DNA of 5,012 bases, from positions 1 through 5,012 of the forward strand of contig JANYKY010000182.1 in assembly GCA_025357975.1 (NCBI GenBank), given 5' to 3'. A program made the position numbers and the translations under genes. Positions 1-5,012 of the stretch are shown here, piece after piece. Position 1 is the stretch's first letter. Each line of letters starts with the position of its first letter. A model generated the notes under the pieces. The model was not told the DNA's origin. It worked only from the letters and a program-made list of their open reading frames with translations, and did not search any database. Source of the stretch: Gemmatimonadaceae bacterium. GTDB taxonomy: Bacteria > Gemmatimonadota > Gemmatimonadetes > Gemmatimonadales > Gemmatimonadaceae.

Positions 1-1158
1 CTCGCGGATCAGGAAGTCCGGCGGCTGAATTCCACTACACACAAGATCCTGAAACTGGAGTTGAAGAAGGTTCGGTATCTCAGGAGCTTGAGCTTCATTC
101 AGGGTACGTTCGTGAACCTGATGCGCACTGGCATCCTGTTCCTGATGCTGTATCTCATCTTTACGCAGAGAATTACGGTCGGCCAGTTTTTCTCGCTCTT
201 TATCTATTCGTTCTTCGTTTTCGGTCCGCTGCAGGAGCTCGGCAACGTCATCAATACATATCGGGAAACAGAAGTGTCTCTTCAGAATTTCCGGGATATT
301 CTGGCGATCCCGAAGGATCCCAAGCCGGAGAATCCAGTTCCTGTGGACGATCTGGACACGCTCGAATTCCGAGATGTCACGTTTACGCATCAGACGGCGA
401 GTGTGCCGGCGTTGAGTGGTATCTCGTTTAGCTCGAAGAGGGGAGATACCATCGCGTTTGTCGGGCCTTCTGGGGCGGGCAAGACAACGCTGGTGAAATT
501 ACTGGTCGGACTGTATCCGCCGCAGCAGGGTGAGATTCTCTACAACGGGTTGTCGAGCAAAGTGATTGACCTCGATCGGCTGCGCGAAAGAATCGGATTC
601 GTGACGCAGGACTCTCAACTCTTTTCCGGAACCATTCGTGAGAACCTTTTGTTCGTCCGGCCGGATGCGAGCGACGCCGAGTGTCTCGATGTGCTGCACA
701 AGGCGGCTGCTCATACGCTGCTTGCGCGTGCCGACAAGGGCCTCGATACGGTTATTGGAGAAGGCGGAGTGAAGGTTTCCGGTGGAGAAAAGCAGCGATT
801 GTCGATTGCTCGATCGTTGCTGCGAAAGCCGCACCTTCTCGTTTTCGATGAGGCGACGTCGTCGCTGGATTCGTTGACGGAAGAGGAAATCAGCCGAACG
901 ATGCGTGATGTGGCCAATGACCGTGCGGTGATGACGATCCTTATCGCGCACAGGTTGTCGACGATCATGCATGCCGACCGTATCTACGTTCTCGAGCGCG
1001 GGAGGATTGTCGAGGCCGGCAAGCATGAGGAGCTCATTGCGAGTACGGGACTCTACTACGCGATGTGGAGGCAGCAGGTGGGCGAAAGGAGGCCTATGTC
1101 CGCGTCGGCGCCCGTTCCCGCGCTTCCTCCTCGGCGGGAGGTTGTTGGAGTCGGCTGA
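1..1158 (+). CDS. ABC exporter, fused membrane and ATPase half-transporter (5' end missing)
   Basis: This is the C-terminal part of an ABC-type exporter that would use ATP hydrolysis to move a substrate out across the inner membrane; the substrate cannot be read from the sequence. The frame is open from base 1, so the gene starts upstream and an apparent TTG start at 61 is not real. Counting base 1 as codon 1, 385 residues are visible. Two hydrophobic helices (about 36-55 and 62-80) are the last ones of the membrane domain. A complete nucleotide-binding domain follows from about 121: Walker A GPSGAGKT (155-162, Lys161), Q-loop Gln203, signature SGGEK (260-264), Walker B ending in Asp283-Glu284, D-loop SLD (288-290) and H-loop His317. 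All catalytic residues are present, so the ATPase should be active. The A-loop position, normally Tyr, reads Phe-Thr-His130. The last 20 residues are a Pro/Ala-rich tail. The fused architecture matches MsbA/MdlB-like exporters, which work as dimers. Family is certain, subfamily is not. Confidence 0.95.
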   Translation, partial: LADQEVRRLNSTTHKILKLELKKVRYLRSLSFIQGTFVNLMRTGILFLMLYLIFTQRITVGQFFSLFIYSFFVFGPLQELGNVINTYRETEVSLQNFRDILAIPKDPKPENPVPVDDLDTLEFRDVTFTHQTASVPALSGISFSSKRGDTIAFVGPSGAGKTTLVKLLVGLYPPQQGEILYNGLSSKVIDLDRLRERIGFVTQDSQLFSGTIRENLLFVRPDASDAECLDVLHKAAAHTLLARADKGLDTVIGEGGVKVSGGEKQRLSIARSLLRKPHLLVFDEATSSLDSLTEEEISRTMRDVANDRAVMTILIAHRLSTIMHADRIYVLERGRIVEAGKHEELIASTGLYYAMWRQQVGERRPMSASAPVPALPPRREVVGVG

Positions 1159-1344
1159 AAACGCTGGTCAAGATCAAAAGATCGGTACCGATGGCCACGA
1201 ACGCCGGCGAAATAGGCACTGCGTAACAGTCGCTACCATCGGAGCTGCCGCCGAGGTCGACGCGCTCCTCAAGTCGGAAATGATGTAATTCGCGTCCGCG
1301 AGCTTCCCGCTCCCTGGTGGCGTAAGGGCATGCAAATGAACAGT

Positions 1345-1374
1345 TTGACAATGCCACGCATTGCATCATATGTT
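1345..1374 (+). promoter_or_regulatory. Candidate sigma-70-type promoter for the secreted-protein gene
   Basis: A perfect -35 hexamer TTGACA (1345-1350) is followed by an 18-bp spacer and a -10-like TATGTT (1369-1374, 4 of 6 matches to TATAAT). Transcription would start near 1381 and give a leader of about 50 bases before the ATG at 1433. This supports 1433 over the in-frame upstream starts at 1361 and 1370, which would lie before the transcript begins. The -10 overlaps the left arm of an inverted repeat. This is seen by eye only, with no expression data. Confidence 0.5.
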
Positions 1375-1401
1375 GGGCGCCGCCTTGCGGGCGCCCGACA
1401 T
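1370..1401 (+). repeat. 12-bp inverted repeat overlapping the promoter -10 and predicted start of transcription
   Basis: The left arm (1370-1381) and right arm (1390-1401) pair over 12 positions around an 8-base loop. The only mismatch as DNA is a T opposite a G, which is a wobble pair in RNA, so an RNA hairpin would be fully paired and GC-rich at its core (GGGCGCC against GGCGCCC). No T-run follows, so it does not look like an intrinsic terminator. Its position suggests a repressor operator or a structure in the mRNA leader. Which of the two cannot be decided from the sequence. Confidence 0.6.
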
Positions 1402-1432
1402 GGCGCACCCTTACGACAATCACACAGATGTA

Positions 1433-2632
1433 ATGAAGTTCTTTCTGCCGCTATTTCTCATCGTTGCGGCTGTCGTACCGCGGCTGGATGCTCAGGTGTC
1501 GCCGCCAGCTTCTCCCGATGCAGGAGCCATTCCGCCCGGTGCTGTCACCCTGAGCGGAACGATTGTCGCGGATGAGACCAATCGCCCGATATCGTTCAGC
1601 ACAGTCAGGCTGCAGCCGGTTGGACGCGACCGTTTCACCGATCAGGCCGGGAAGTTTGCTTACTACGCGGTCGCGCCAGGCAAGTACCAGCTGCACGTTC
1701 GGCAGGTTGGGTATCTGCCCGAAGACACGACTATCATCGTCACACCGAATACGCCGATTGTGCTTTCGCTGCGAATGACGCGCATTGCGACCGCTCTCGA
1801 TGAAGTGAAAGTCAGTGCTCCCCCGCGACTGTGCATCGTGCCAGACGAGTTTCTCGCGGTCGCCGATTCGGAGCTTACCCTGGTTCTTGGGGAAGCGAAA
1901 AAGAACGCAGAGCGCGAGCAGCTTTTACGTCGTACTTACCCATTCGAATACAAGTTTGCTCAGGCCCACGACACGTATGACCTGACCACAAAACAGCACA
2001 CGCTACAATACGACACGGTAACCTTCAGGAGCGACGATACGTGGCGGTATCGCCGGGGAAAGGTCGTCAGCAATGATCGAAGCAAGCTTTTTGGCGACAT
2101 CCGGCTGATGCGCCTCCCCACGCTTTCAGACCTGGCGGACCGAAGCTTTCTCACTAATCACTGCTTCAAGTACGCTGGCGTAGTCACTCAGGACGGCGTG
2201 CGCGCCCACCGAATTGATTTTTCGCCCGATTCGACGTTGATCGCTCCCGATGTGGAGGGGTCCATCTTCATGGATAGCGCTACGTACAAAATCCGGCGCG
2301 CTGATTTCAGGCTTACCCGGGGCGGAACCGTTAAACCCCCGATTCTGGGGATGACCGTGACGACCTCGTACCGCGAAATCCTCCCCAATGTCGCTCTCTT
2401 CGACGTGATTCGTTCGGCACAGCCACTTGGAATTATTGTTCCCGGCGGAAATCCGACAGAATCCCAGGAGACCCAGCGCCTGCTCAGCTTCCGCTTTCTG
2501 ATAGTCAGCCCACCCGGAATAATCGGGCATAAATGGATTGTGGTTGGATCGGCGACTGCCGATTCCCTGGCCGGCAAGGACTCGCTTAATCCCCCTAAAA
2601 AGCCCCCGAAAACATCTGATGTAAGCAAGTAG
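1433..2632 (+). CDS. Secreted protein of unknown function with CarboxypepD_reg-like domain
   Basis: A 399-residue protein exported by the Sec route. Residues 1-20 form a signal peptide: Lys2, a hydrophobic core (about 3-16), and probable cleavage before Gln21. A Pro/Ala-rich linker follows. Residues about 40-120 look like a carboxypeptidase-regulatory-like beta-sandwich (start LSGTIVADETNRPIS, later VAPGKYQLHVRQVGYLPED). It ends in the LDEVKVSA stretch (122-129), which resembles the junction before the plug of TonB-dependent receptors. No plug or barrel follows. Instead there are about 270 residues without a recognised domain, with a beta-rich segment near 261-295 and a Lys/Pro-rich end. The only cysteines I see, Cys134 and Cys244, could form a disulfide in the periplasm. 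In-frame starts at 1361, 1370 and 1400 exist, but they would bury the signal peptide and the first two lie upstream of the predicted transcript. No Shine-Dalgarno is obvious. It is probably periplasmic or outer-membrane-associated; function unknown. Confidence 0.85.
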   Translation: MKFFLPLFLIVAAVVPRLDAQVSPPASPDAGAIPPGAVTLSGTIVADETNRPISFSTVRLQPVGRDRFTDQAGKFAYYAVAPGKYQLHVRQVGYLPEDTTIIVTPNTPIVLSLRMTRIATALDEVKVSAPPRLCIVPDEFLAVADSELTLVLGEAKKNAEREQLLRRTYPFEYKFAQAHDTYDLTTKQHTLQYDTVTFRSDDTWRYRRGKVVSNDRSKLFGDIRLMRLPTLSDLADRSFLTNHCFKYAGVVTQDGVRAHRIDFSPDSTLIAPDVEGSIFMDSATYKIRRADFRLTRGGTVKPPILGMTVTTSYREILPNVALFDVIRSAQPLGIIVPGGNPTESQETQRLLSFRFLIVSPPGIIGHKWIVVGSATADSLAGKDSLNPPKKPPKTSDVSK

Positions 2633-2636
2633 CCAC

Positions 2637-2665
2637 TTGCACACATGTTCTGGTGCCGTTAATAT
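2637..2665 (+). promoter_or_regulatory. Weak candidate promoter for the TetR gene, consistent with leaderless mRNA
   Basis: The 41-base gap after the preceding stop contains TTGCAC (2637-2642, 3 of 6 to the -35 consensus), a 17-bp spacer and TAATAT (2660-2665, 4 of 6 to the -10). Transcription would start at or within a base or two of the ATG at 2674, giving a leaderless message, which agrees with the lack of a Shine-Dalgarno sequence there. A short inverted repeat (GCAC 2639-2642 and GTGC 2653-2656) lies between the hexamers and could be part of an operator, but four-base arms are weak evidence. Confidence 0.3.
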
Positions 2666-2673
2666 CCGTCCCT

Positions 2674-3264
2674 ATGGATACTCGCACCACCATTCTCAAC
2701 GCCGCCGTCCAGGTCTTTTCCCAACACGGGTTTCGCGGGTCCACTACTCGCCGCATCGCCGATGCCGCGTCTGTGAACGAGGTCACGATATTCCGGTACT
2801 TCGGGTCGAAAGAAGCGCTGCTACAGGAAGCAATCCGCGGCTCGGACGTCAACGCGCTTACGAATTCCTTTCCCCTGGACCCCGAAGATCCTGCCGCTGA
2901 GCTGACACAATGGTGCGCGGCTGTCGTAACTCATCTACATGAACGCAGCTCAGTCATTCGAAAGTGCATGGGTGAGATGGAGGAACGCCCCGAGCTTGGC
3001 GACCACGCAGTCGAAGCCCCAGTACGCGCAACCGAAGAGCTTTGCACCTATCTCAGTAATCTTCGCTCGAAAGGCTTCACGAACGAAGATTTCGATCCAG
3101 CTGTCGCCTCAGCGATGCTGATAGGGACCCTTTTTCACGATGCGATGGGCCGCGACATGATGCCTGGGGCATATCCAAAACCGGCGAGCGAAGCTCCCGG
3201 CAAGTACGCCCGGTTCATTCTCCGCGCCCTCGGCGTTCGCGACATCGCGCTCGACGCCTCTTAA
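2674..3264 (+). CDS. TetR/AcrR-family transcriptional repressor
   Basis: A 196-residue one-component regulator, a normal length for the family. Such proteins bind DNA as dimers and let go when a small ligand enters the C-terminal pocket. The N-terminal helix-turn-helix is clear: helix 1 at about 5-18, the STTRRIADAA helix at 23-32, and the recognition segment NEVTIFRYFGSKEALL at 35-50, the most conserved part of TetR proteins. The C-terminal half (about 60-190) is helical and diverged, as usual, with three cysteines (81, 98, 124) and no identifiable ligand motif. I chose ATG 2674, one residue before a typical DTRTTILNAA start; an in-frame GTG at 2653 would add seven residues with no family support. 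The gene lies 41 bases after the secreted-protein gene and 20 bases before the TolC-like channel, on the same strand. It most likely represses its own efflux operon in response to a pump substrate; this role is inferred from context. Confidence 0.93.
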   Translation: MDTRTTILNAAVQVFSQHGFRGSTTRRIADAASVNEVTIFRYFGSKEALLQEAIRGSDVNALTNSFPLDPEDPAAELTQWCAAVVTHLHERSSVIRKCMGEMEERPELGDHAVEAPVRATEELCTYLSNLRSKGFTNEDFDPAVASAMLIGTLFHDAMGRDMMPGAYPKPASEAPGKYARFILRALGVRDIALDAS

Positions 3265-3284
3265 CGAAGCTCAACAACTACTAT

Positions 3285-4994
3285 ATGAAAGGTCCACAAA
3301 GATCCGGACGACTGAGCCACGCTCTCTATTTCGCGACCGCGGTTCTCGCACTTGCACCCGCGACTGTACGCAGCCAGACGCTGGCTGGGTCACCAGCGAA
3401 TGCGACTTCTACTCGCATTGGGACCCCAGTCTCCCTCGACGACGCGGTCAAGCTGGCCGAGAGTCAGAGCGAAGCAGTCAGCATCGCGCGTGCGGGCGTC
3501 ATGCGTTCAGAGGGCCAGCGGCTACAGGCTCGAAGCCAGTATTTCCCGCAGATCTCCGCAACTGGCACATACACCAGAACTCTCAAGTCTCAGTATTCGT
3601 CATTTGGCGGAAGCAAGACTGATACGACTACAACGACAAAAGTCGTATCACCCGCGCCGCCTTGCGACGCGTATCTGAAGGATGCGACCGCAAGCACTGC
3701 TGACCGCCTTGCAGGACTCGAGCTCTCATCGCGATGCTCGCTCGGGTTAAACCCGTTCGCCTCGTTGAGCAGTCTCCCTTTCGGGCAAGCCAATCAGTAC
3801 AACCTCGGGCTGTCCGTATCTCAATCGCTGTTCACCGGAGGCCGGACAAACGCGTTGAACGAAGCCGCTGCGGCCAGCCAGCGATCGTCGGCGATCGAGC
3901 TCACCGCTCAACGCGCCCAGATCATTCTTGACGTCACGCAAGCTTACTACGACGCGGCGCTTGCTGACCGGCTCGTCGCGATCACGGACGCCTCGTTCAC
4001 GCAGACGCAGAATGTTCTTCAGCAGGTTCAGCTCAACAAGAATGTCGGTAATGTGTCGCAGTTCGAGCTGCTTCGCGCACAGGTCACGCGCGACAATCAG
4101 CGCCCACAGGTGATTCAGCGTCGGAGCGACCGCGAAGTCGCGTATCTCCGCCTGAAGCAGCTTCTCAATATCCCGCTCGAGCAGCCAATCACTCTGACTA
4201 CTTCCATCGAAGACACATCTGGTCTTCCATCTGGAATTCAATTGACCGGCCTCAAGGTCACTTCGTTCGAGGCCCCTGACACAGTGGCGTCGGACAGAGC
4301 GGCAGTACGCCAGGCCGGCGAAGCCGTTGTCACTCAGCAACAGCAGCTGAGAGTCGCGCGCGCCGAGCGTCTCCCGTCGTTGTCTGTCATATCGCAGTAC
4401 GGCGGGGTCGCTTACCCGGCAGGCGGACTTCCAGGTCGCAACGATTTCCGCGCGAACTGGACTGTCGGTATCGCCACGAGCATTCCGATTTTCACCGGTG
4501 GACGCCTGCGAGGTGACGAGATGGTCGCGCAAGCGAACCTCGCCGAGTCGCGCGCGCGGTTGCAGCAGGTGCGCGAGTTCGCGTCCCTCGATGCGCACGT
4601 TGCGATCAATGCGCTGAACGAAGCCGCGTCGGCGTGGGAAGCAAGCAGAGGAACCGCCGAGCAGGCAACGCAGGCCTACTCAATTGCGGAAGTGCGATAC
4701 AACGAGGGAATCTCCACTCAGCTGGAGCTCAACGATTCCCGGATTCTTCTCGAGCAGTCCAACGTCAATCGCGCTCAGGCGGCCAGAAATCTTCAGATCG
4801 CGAGGATGAAGCTCGCCCTCCTGGCAAATCTTCCGTTGCAAAGCGGGACGTCGGCCCAGACATCCGCTGCGCAAACACAGACGCAGCAACAGTCAATTCA
4901 ACAGCAGTCCGCTCAGCAGCAATCAGCTCAGCAACAAACGACGCAGGCCCAGCAGGGCACGGTCGCGAACCAGCAAATACCACCCGGACTCTAA
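3285..4994 (+). CDS. TolC-family outer-membrane efflux channel
   Basis: A 569-residue outer-membrane factor that would trimerise into a beta-barrel and periplasmic alpha-barrel and act as the exit duct of a tripartite pump or type I secretion system. Residues 1-30 are a signal peptide (Lys2, Arg6, Arg9, hydrophobic 13-26, cleavage likely at VRS|Q31). The typical internal duplication is visible: FTGGR at 183-187 and 403-407, and SQFELLRAQ (F260) against TQLELNDSR (L480), both offset by exactly 220 residues. Long coiled-coil helices follow each FTGGR. The first half carries a Thr/Ser-rich insert (about 100-170) expected on the outer loop of the barrel, with the protein's only two cysteines (127, 151). 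The last 50 residues (520-569) are 40% Gln. The length exceeds typical TolC proteins because of the insert and tail. It lies 20 bases after the TetR gene and 4 bases before another start, indicating an operon. No Shine-Dalgarno sequence is evident before ATG 3285. Family is certain; substrate and partner pump are unknown. Confidence 0.95.
   Translation: MKGPQRSGRLSHALYFATAVLALAPATVRSQTLAGSPANATSTRIGTPVSLDDAVKLAESQSEAVSIARAGVMRSEGQRLQARSQYFPQISATGTYTRTLKSQYSSFGGSKTDTTTTTKVVSPAPPCDAYLKDATASTADRLAGLELSSRCSLGLNPFASLSSLPFGQANQYNLGLSVSQSLFTGGRTNALNEAAAASQRSSAIELTAQRAQIILDVTQAYYDAALADRLVAITDASFTQTQNVLQQVQLNKNVGNVSQFELLRAQVTRDNQRPQVIQRRSDREVAYLRLKQLLNIPLEQPITLTTSIEDTSGLPSGIQLTGLKVTSFEAPDTVASDRAAVRQAGEAVVTQQQQLRVARAERLPSLSVISQYGGVAYPAGGLPGRNDFRANWTVGIATSIPIFTGGRLRGDEMVAQANLAESRARLQQVREFASLDAHVAINALNEAASAWEASRGTAEQATQAYSIAEVRYNEGISTQLELNDSRILLEQSNVNRAQAARNLQIARMKLALLANLPLQSGTSAQTSAAQTQTQQQSIQQQSAQQQSAQQQTTQAQQGTVANQQIPPGL
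3620..3650 (+). repeat. Perfect 10-bp inverted repeat inside the tolC-like gene
   Basis: TGATACGACT (3620-3629) and AGTCGTATCA (3641-3650) are exact reverse complements separated by 11 bases (ACAACGACAAA). The repeat falls in the part encoding the Thr-rich variable loop of the channel, so it may constrain neither fold nor function of the protein. An mRNA hairpin here would be stable for its length. No T-run follows, so it is not a standard terminator. Its function, if any, is unknown. Confidence 0.7.
4884..4943 (+). repeat. Four tandem 15-bp units encoding QQQSI/QQQSA/QQQSA/QQQTT
   Basis: Four in-frame 15-base units at 4884, 4899, 4914 and 4929 encode a pentapeptide repeat in the C-terminal tail of the TolC-like protein (residues 534-553). 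CAA and CAG, and the serine codons, alternate between units, so the DNA copies differ at synonymous positions while the peptide is kept. This points to an older duplication, or selection on the peptide, rather than recent slippage. Confidence 0.8.
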
Positions 4995-4998
4995 TTTT

Positions 4999-5012
4999 AT
5001 GAAAGGCATAAC
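4999..5012 (+). CDS. Start of a downstream gene, probably a periplasmic adaptor (3' end missing)
   Basis: An ATG begins four bases after the stop of the TolC-like gene and reads Met-Lys-Gly-Ile before the window ends. The tight spacing suggests translational coupling in the same operon. A GGA at 4986-4988, 10 bases upstream, is at best a weak ribosome-binding site. In this position after a TetR regulator and a TolC channel, the usual gene is an HlyD/AcrA-type membrane-fusion protein of an RND or ABC pump. That identity rests on context only; nothing in four codons can confirm it. Confidence 0.4.

Noticed and set aside
1181..1192. Perfect 12-bp palindrome ATCGGTACCGAT in the gap after the ABC exporter gene.
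   Set aside because: About one perfect 12-bp palindrome is expected by chance in 5 kb, and it is not placed against a promoter.
1191..1226. An 11-codon open frame (MATNAGEIGTA) in the intergenic gap.
   Set aside because: Too short, with no ribosome-binding site or promoter, and no peptide family recognised.
971..1288. A 105-codon open frame overlapping the end of the ABC exporter gene and running 130 bases past it.
   Set aside because: It lies in another frame of a confident gene, its sequence is Arg-rich and unlike a protein family, and there is no start signal. Its last 21 codons look somewhat protein-like, but not enough to call a remnant.
1159..1344. Possible terminator after the ABC exporter gene.
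   Set aside because: I found no GC-rich hairpin followed by a T-run. The short inverted repeats there (such as CCGATGG 1188-1194 with CCATCGG 1236-1242, and TCGCG/CGCGA at 1290-1301) are too weak to call.
1361..1432. Upstream in-frame start codons (TTG 1361, ATG 1370, ATG 1400) for the secreted protein.
   Set aside because: They would add up to 24 residues before a clear signal peptide, and the first two lie upstream of the predicted transcript start.
3743..3755. Near-perfect 13-bp palindrome CGGGTTAAACCCG in the tolC-like gene.
   Set aside because: Six-base arms are expected about once by chance in a window this size, and it is within coding sequence.
3747..4598. A 283-codon open frame on the minus strand inside the tolC-like gene.
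   Set aside because: It is an Arg-rich, low-quality antisense shadow of a gene whose + strand reading shows clear family motifs and an internal duplication.

Overview
The window looks like chromosomal DNA of a Gram-negative-type (diderm) bacterium. It encodes a TolC-family outer-membrane channel, and two of its proteins carry Sec-type signal peptides that appear to be cut just before a Gln. I lean towards Gemmatimonadota or a similar phylum. The reasons are the moderately GC-rich coding sequence, a secreted protein with a carboxypeptidase-regulatory-like domain, signal peptides ending ...AQ/...SQ, and start codons without clear Shine-Dalgarno sequences. That placement is an inference from style; no marker gene is present. 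All genes are on the + strand.

Layout. (1) Bases 1-1158 hold the 3' part of an ABC exporter: the last membrane helices and a complete ATPase domain. The gene runs off the left edge. (2) Bases 1159-1432 (274 bases) hold no convincing gene. At the right end is a good sigma-70-like promoter (1345-1374) overlapped by a long inverted repeat (1370-1401). (3) Bases 1433-2632 encode a secreted protein of unknown function with an N-terminal CarboxypepD_reg-like beta-sandwich. (4) Bases 2674-3264 encode a TetR/AcrR-type repressor. (5) After 20 bases, 3285-4994 encode a TolC-family channel with a loop insert containing the protein's only two cysteines and a glutamine-rich repetitive C-terminal tail. (6) Four bases after that stop, an ATG at 4999 begins another gene cut off by the window edge.

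How the genes may work together. The order TetR regulator, TolC channel, then a tightly spaced next gene is the usual front end of a tripartite efflux operon (regulator, outer-membrane channel, periplasmic adaptor, RND or ABC pump). The cut-off gene is therefore most likely the adaptor, but only four codons are visible. The repressor probably controls its own operon. The ABC exporter and the secreted protein appear to be separate transcription units with no demonstrable link to the efflux genes.

I found no mobile element, CRISPR array, RNA gene or clearly new system. The most notable unexplained structures are the inverted repeat over the 1345-1374 promoter, a perfect 10-bp inverted repeat inside the tolC-like gene (3620-3650), and the repetitive Gln-rich tail of that protein.
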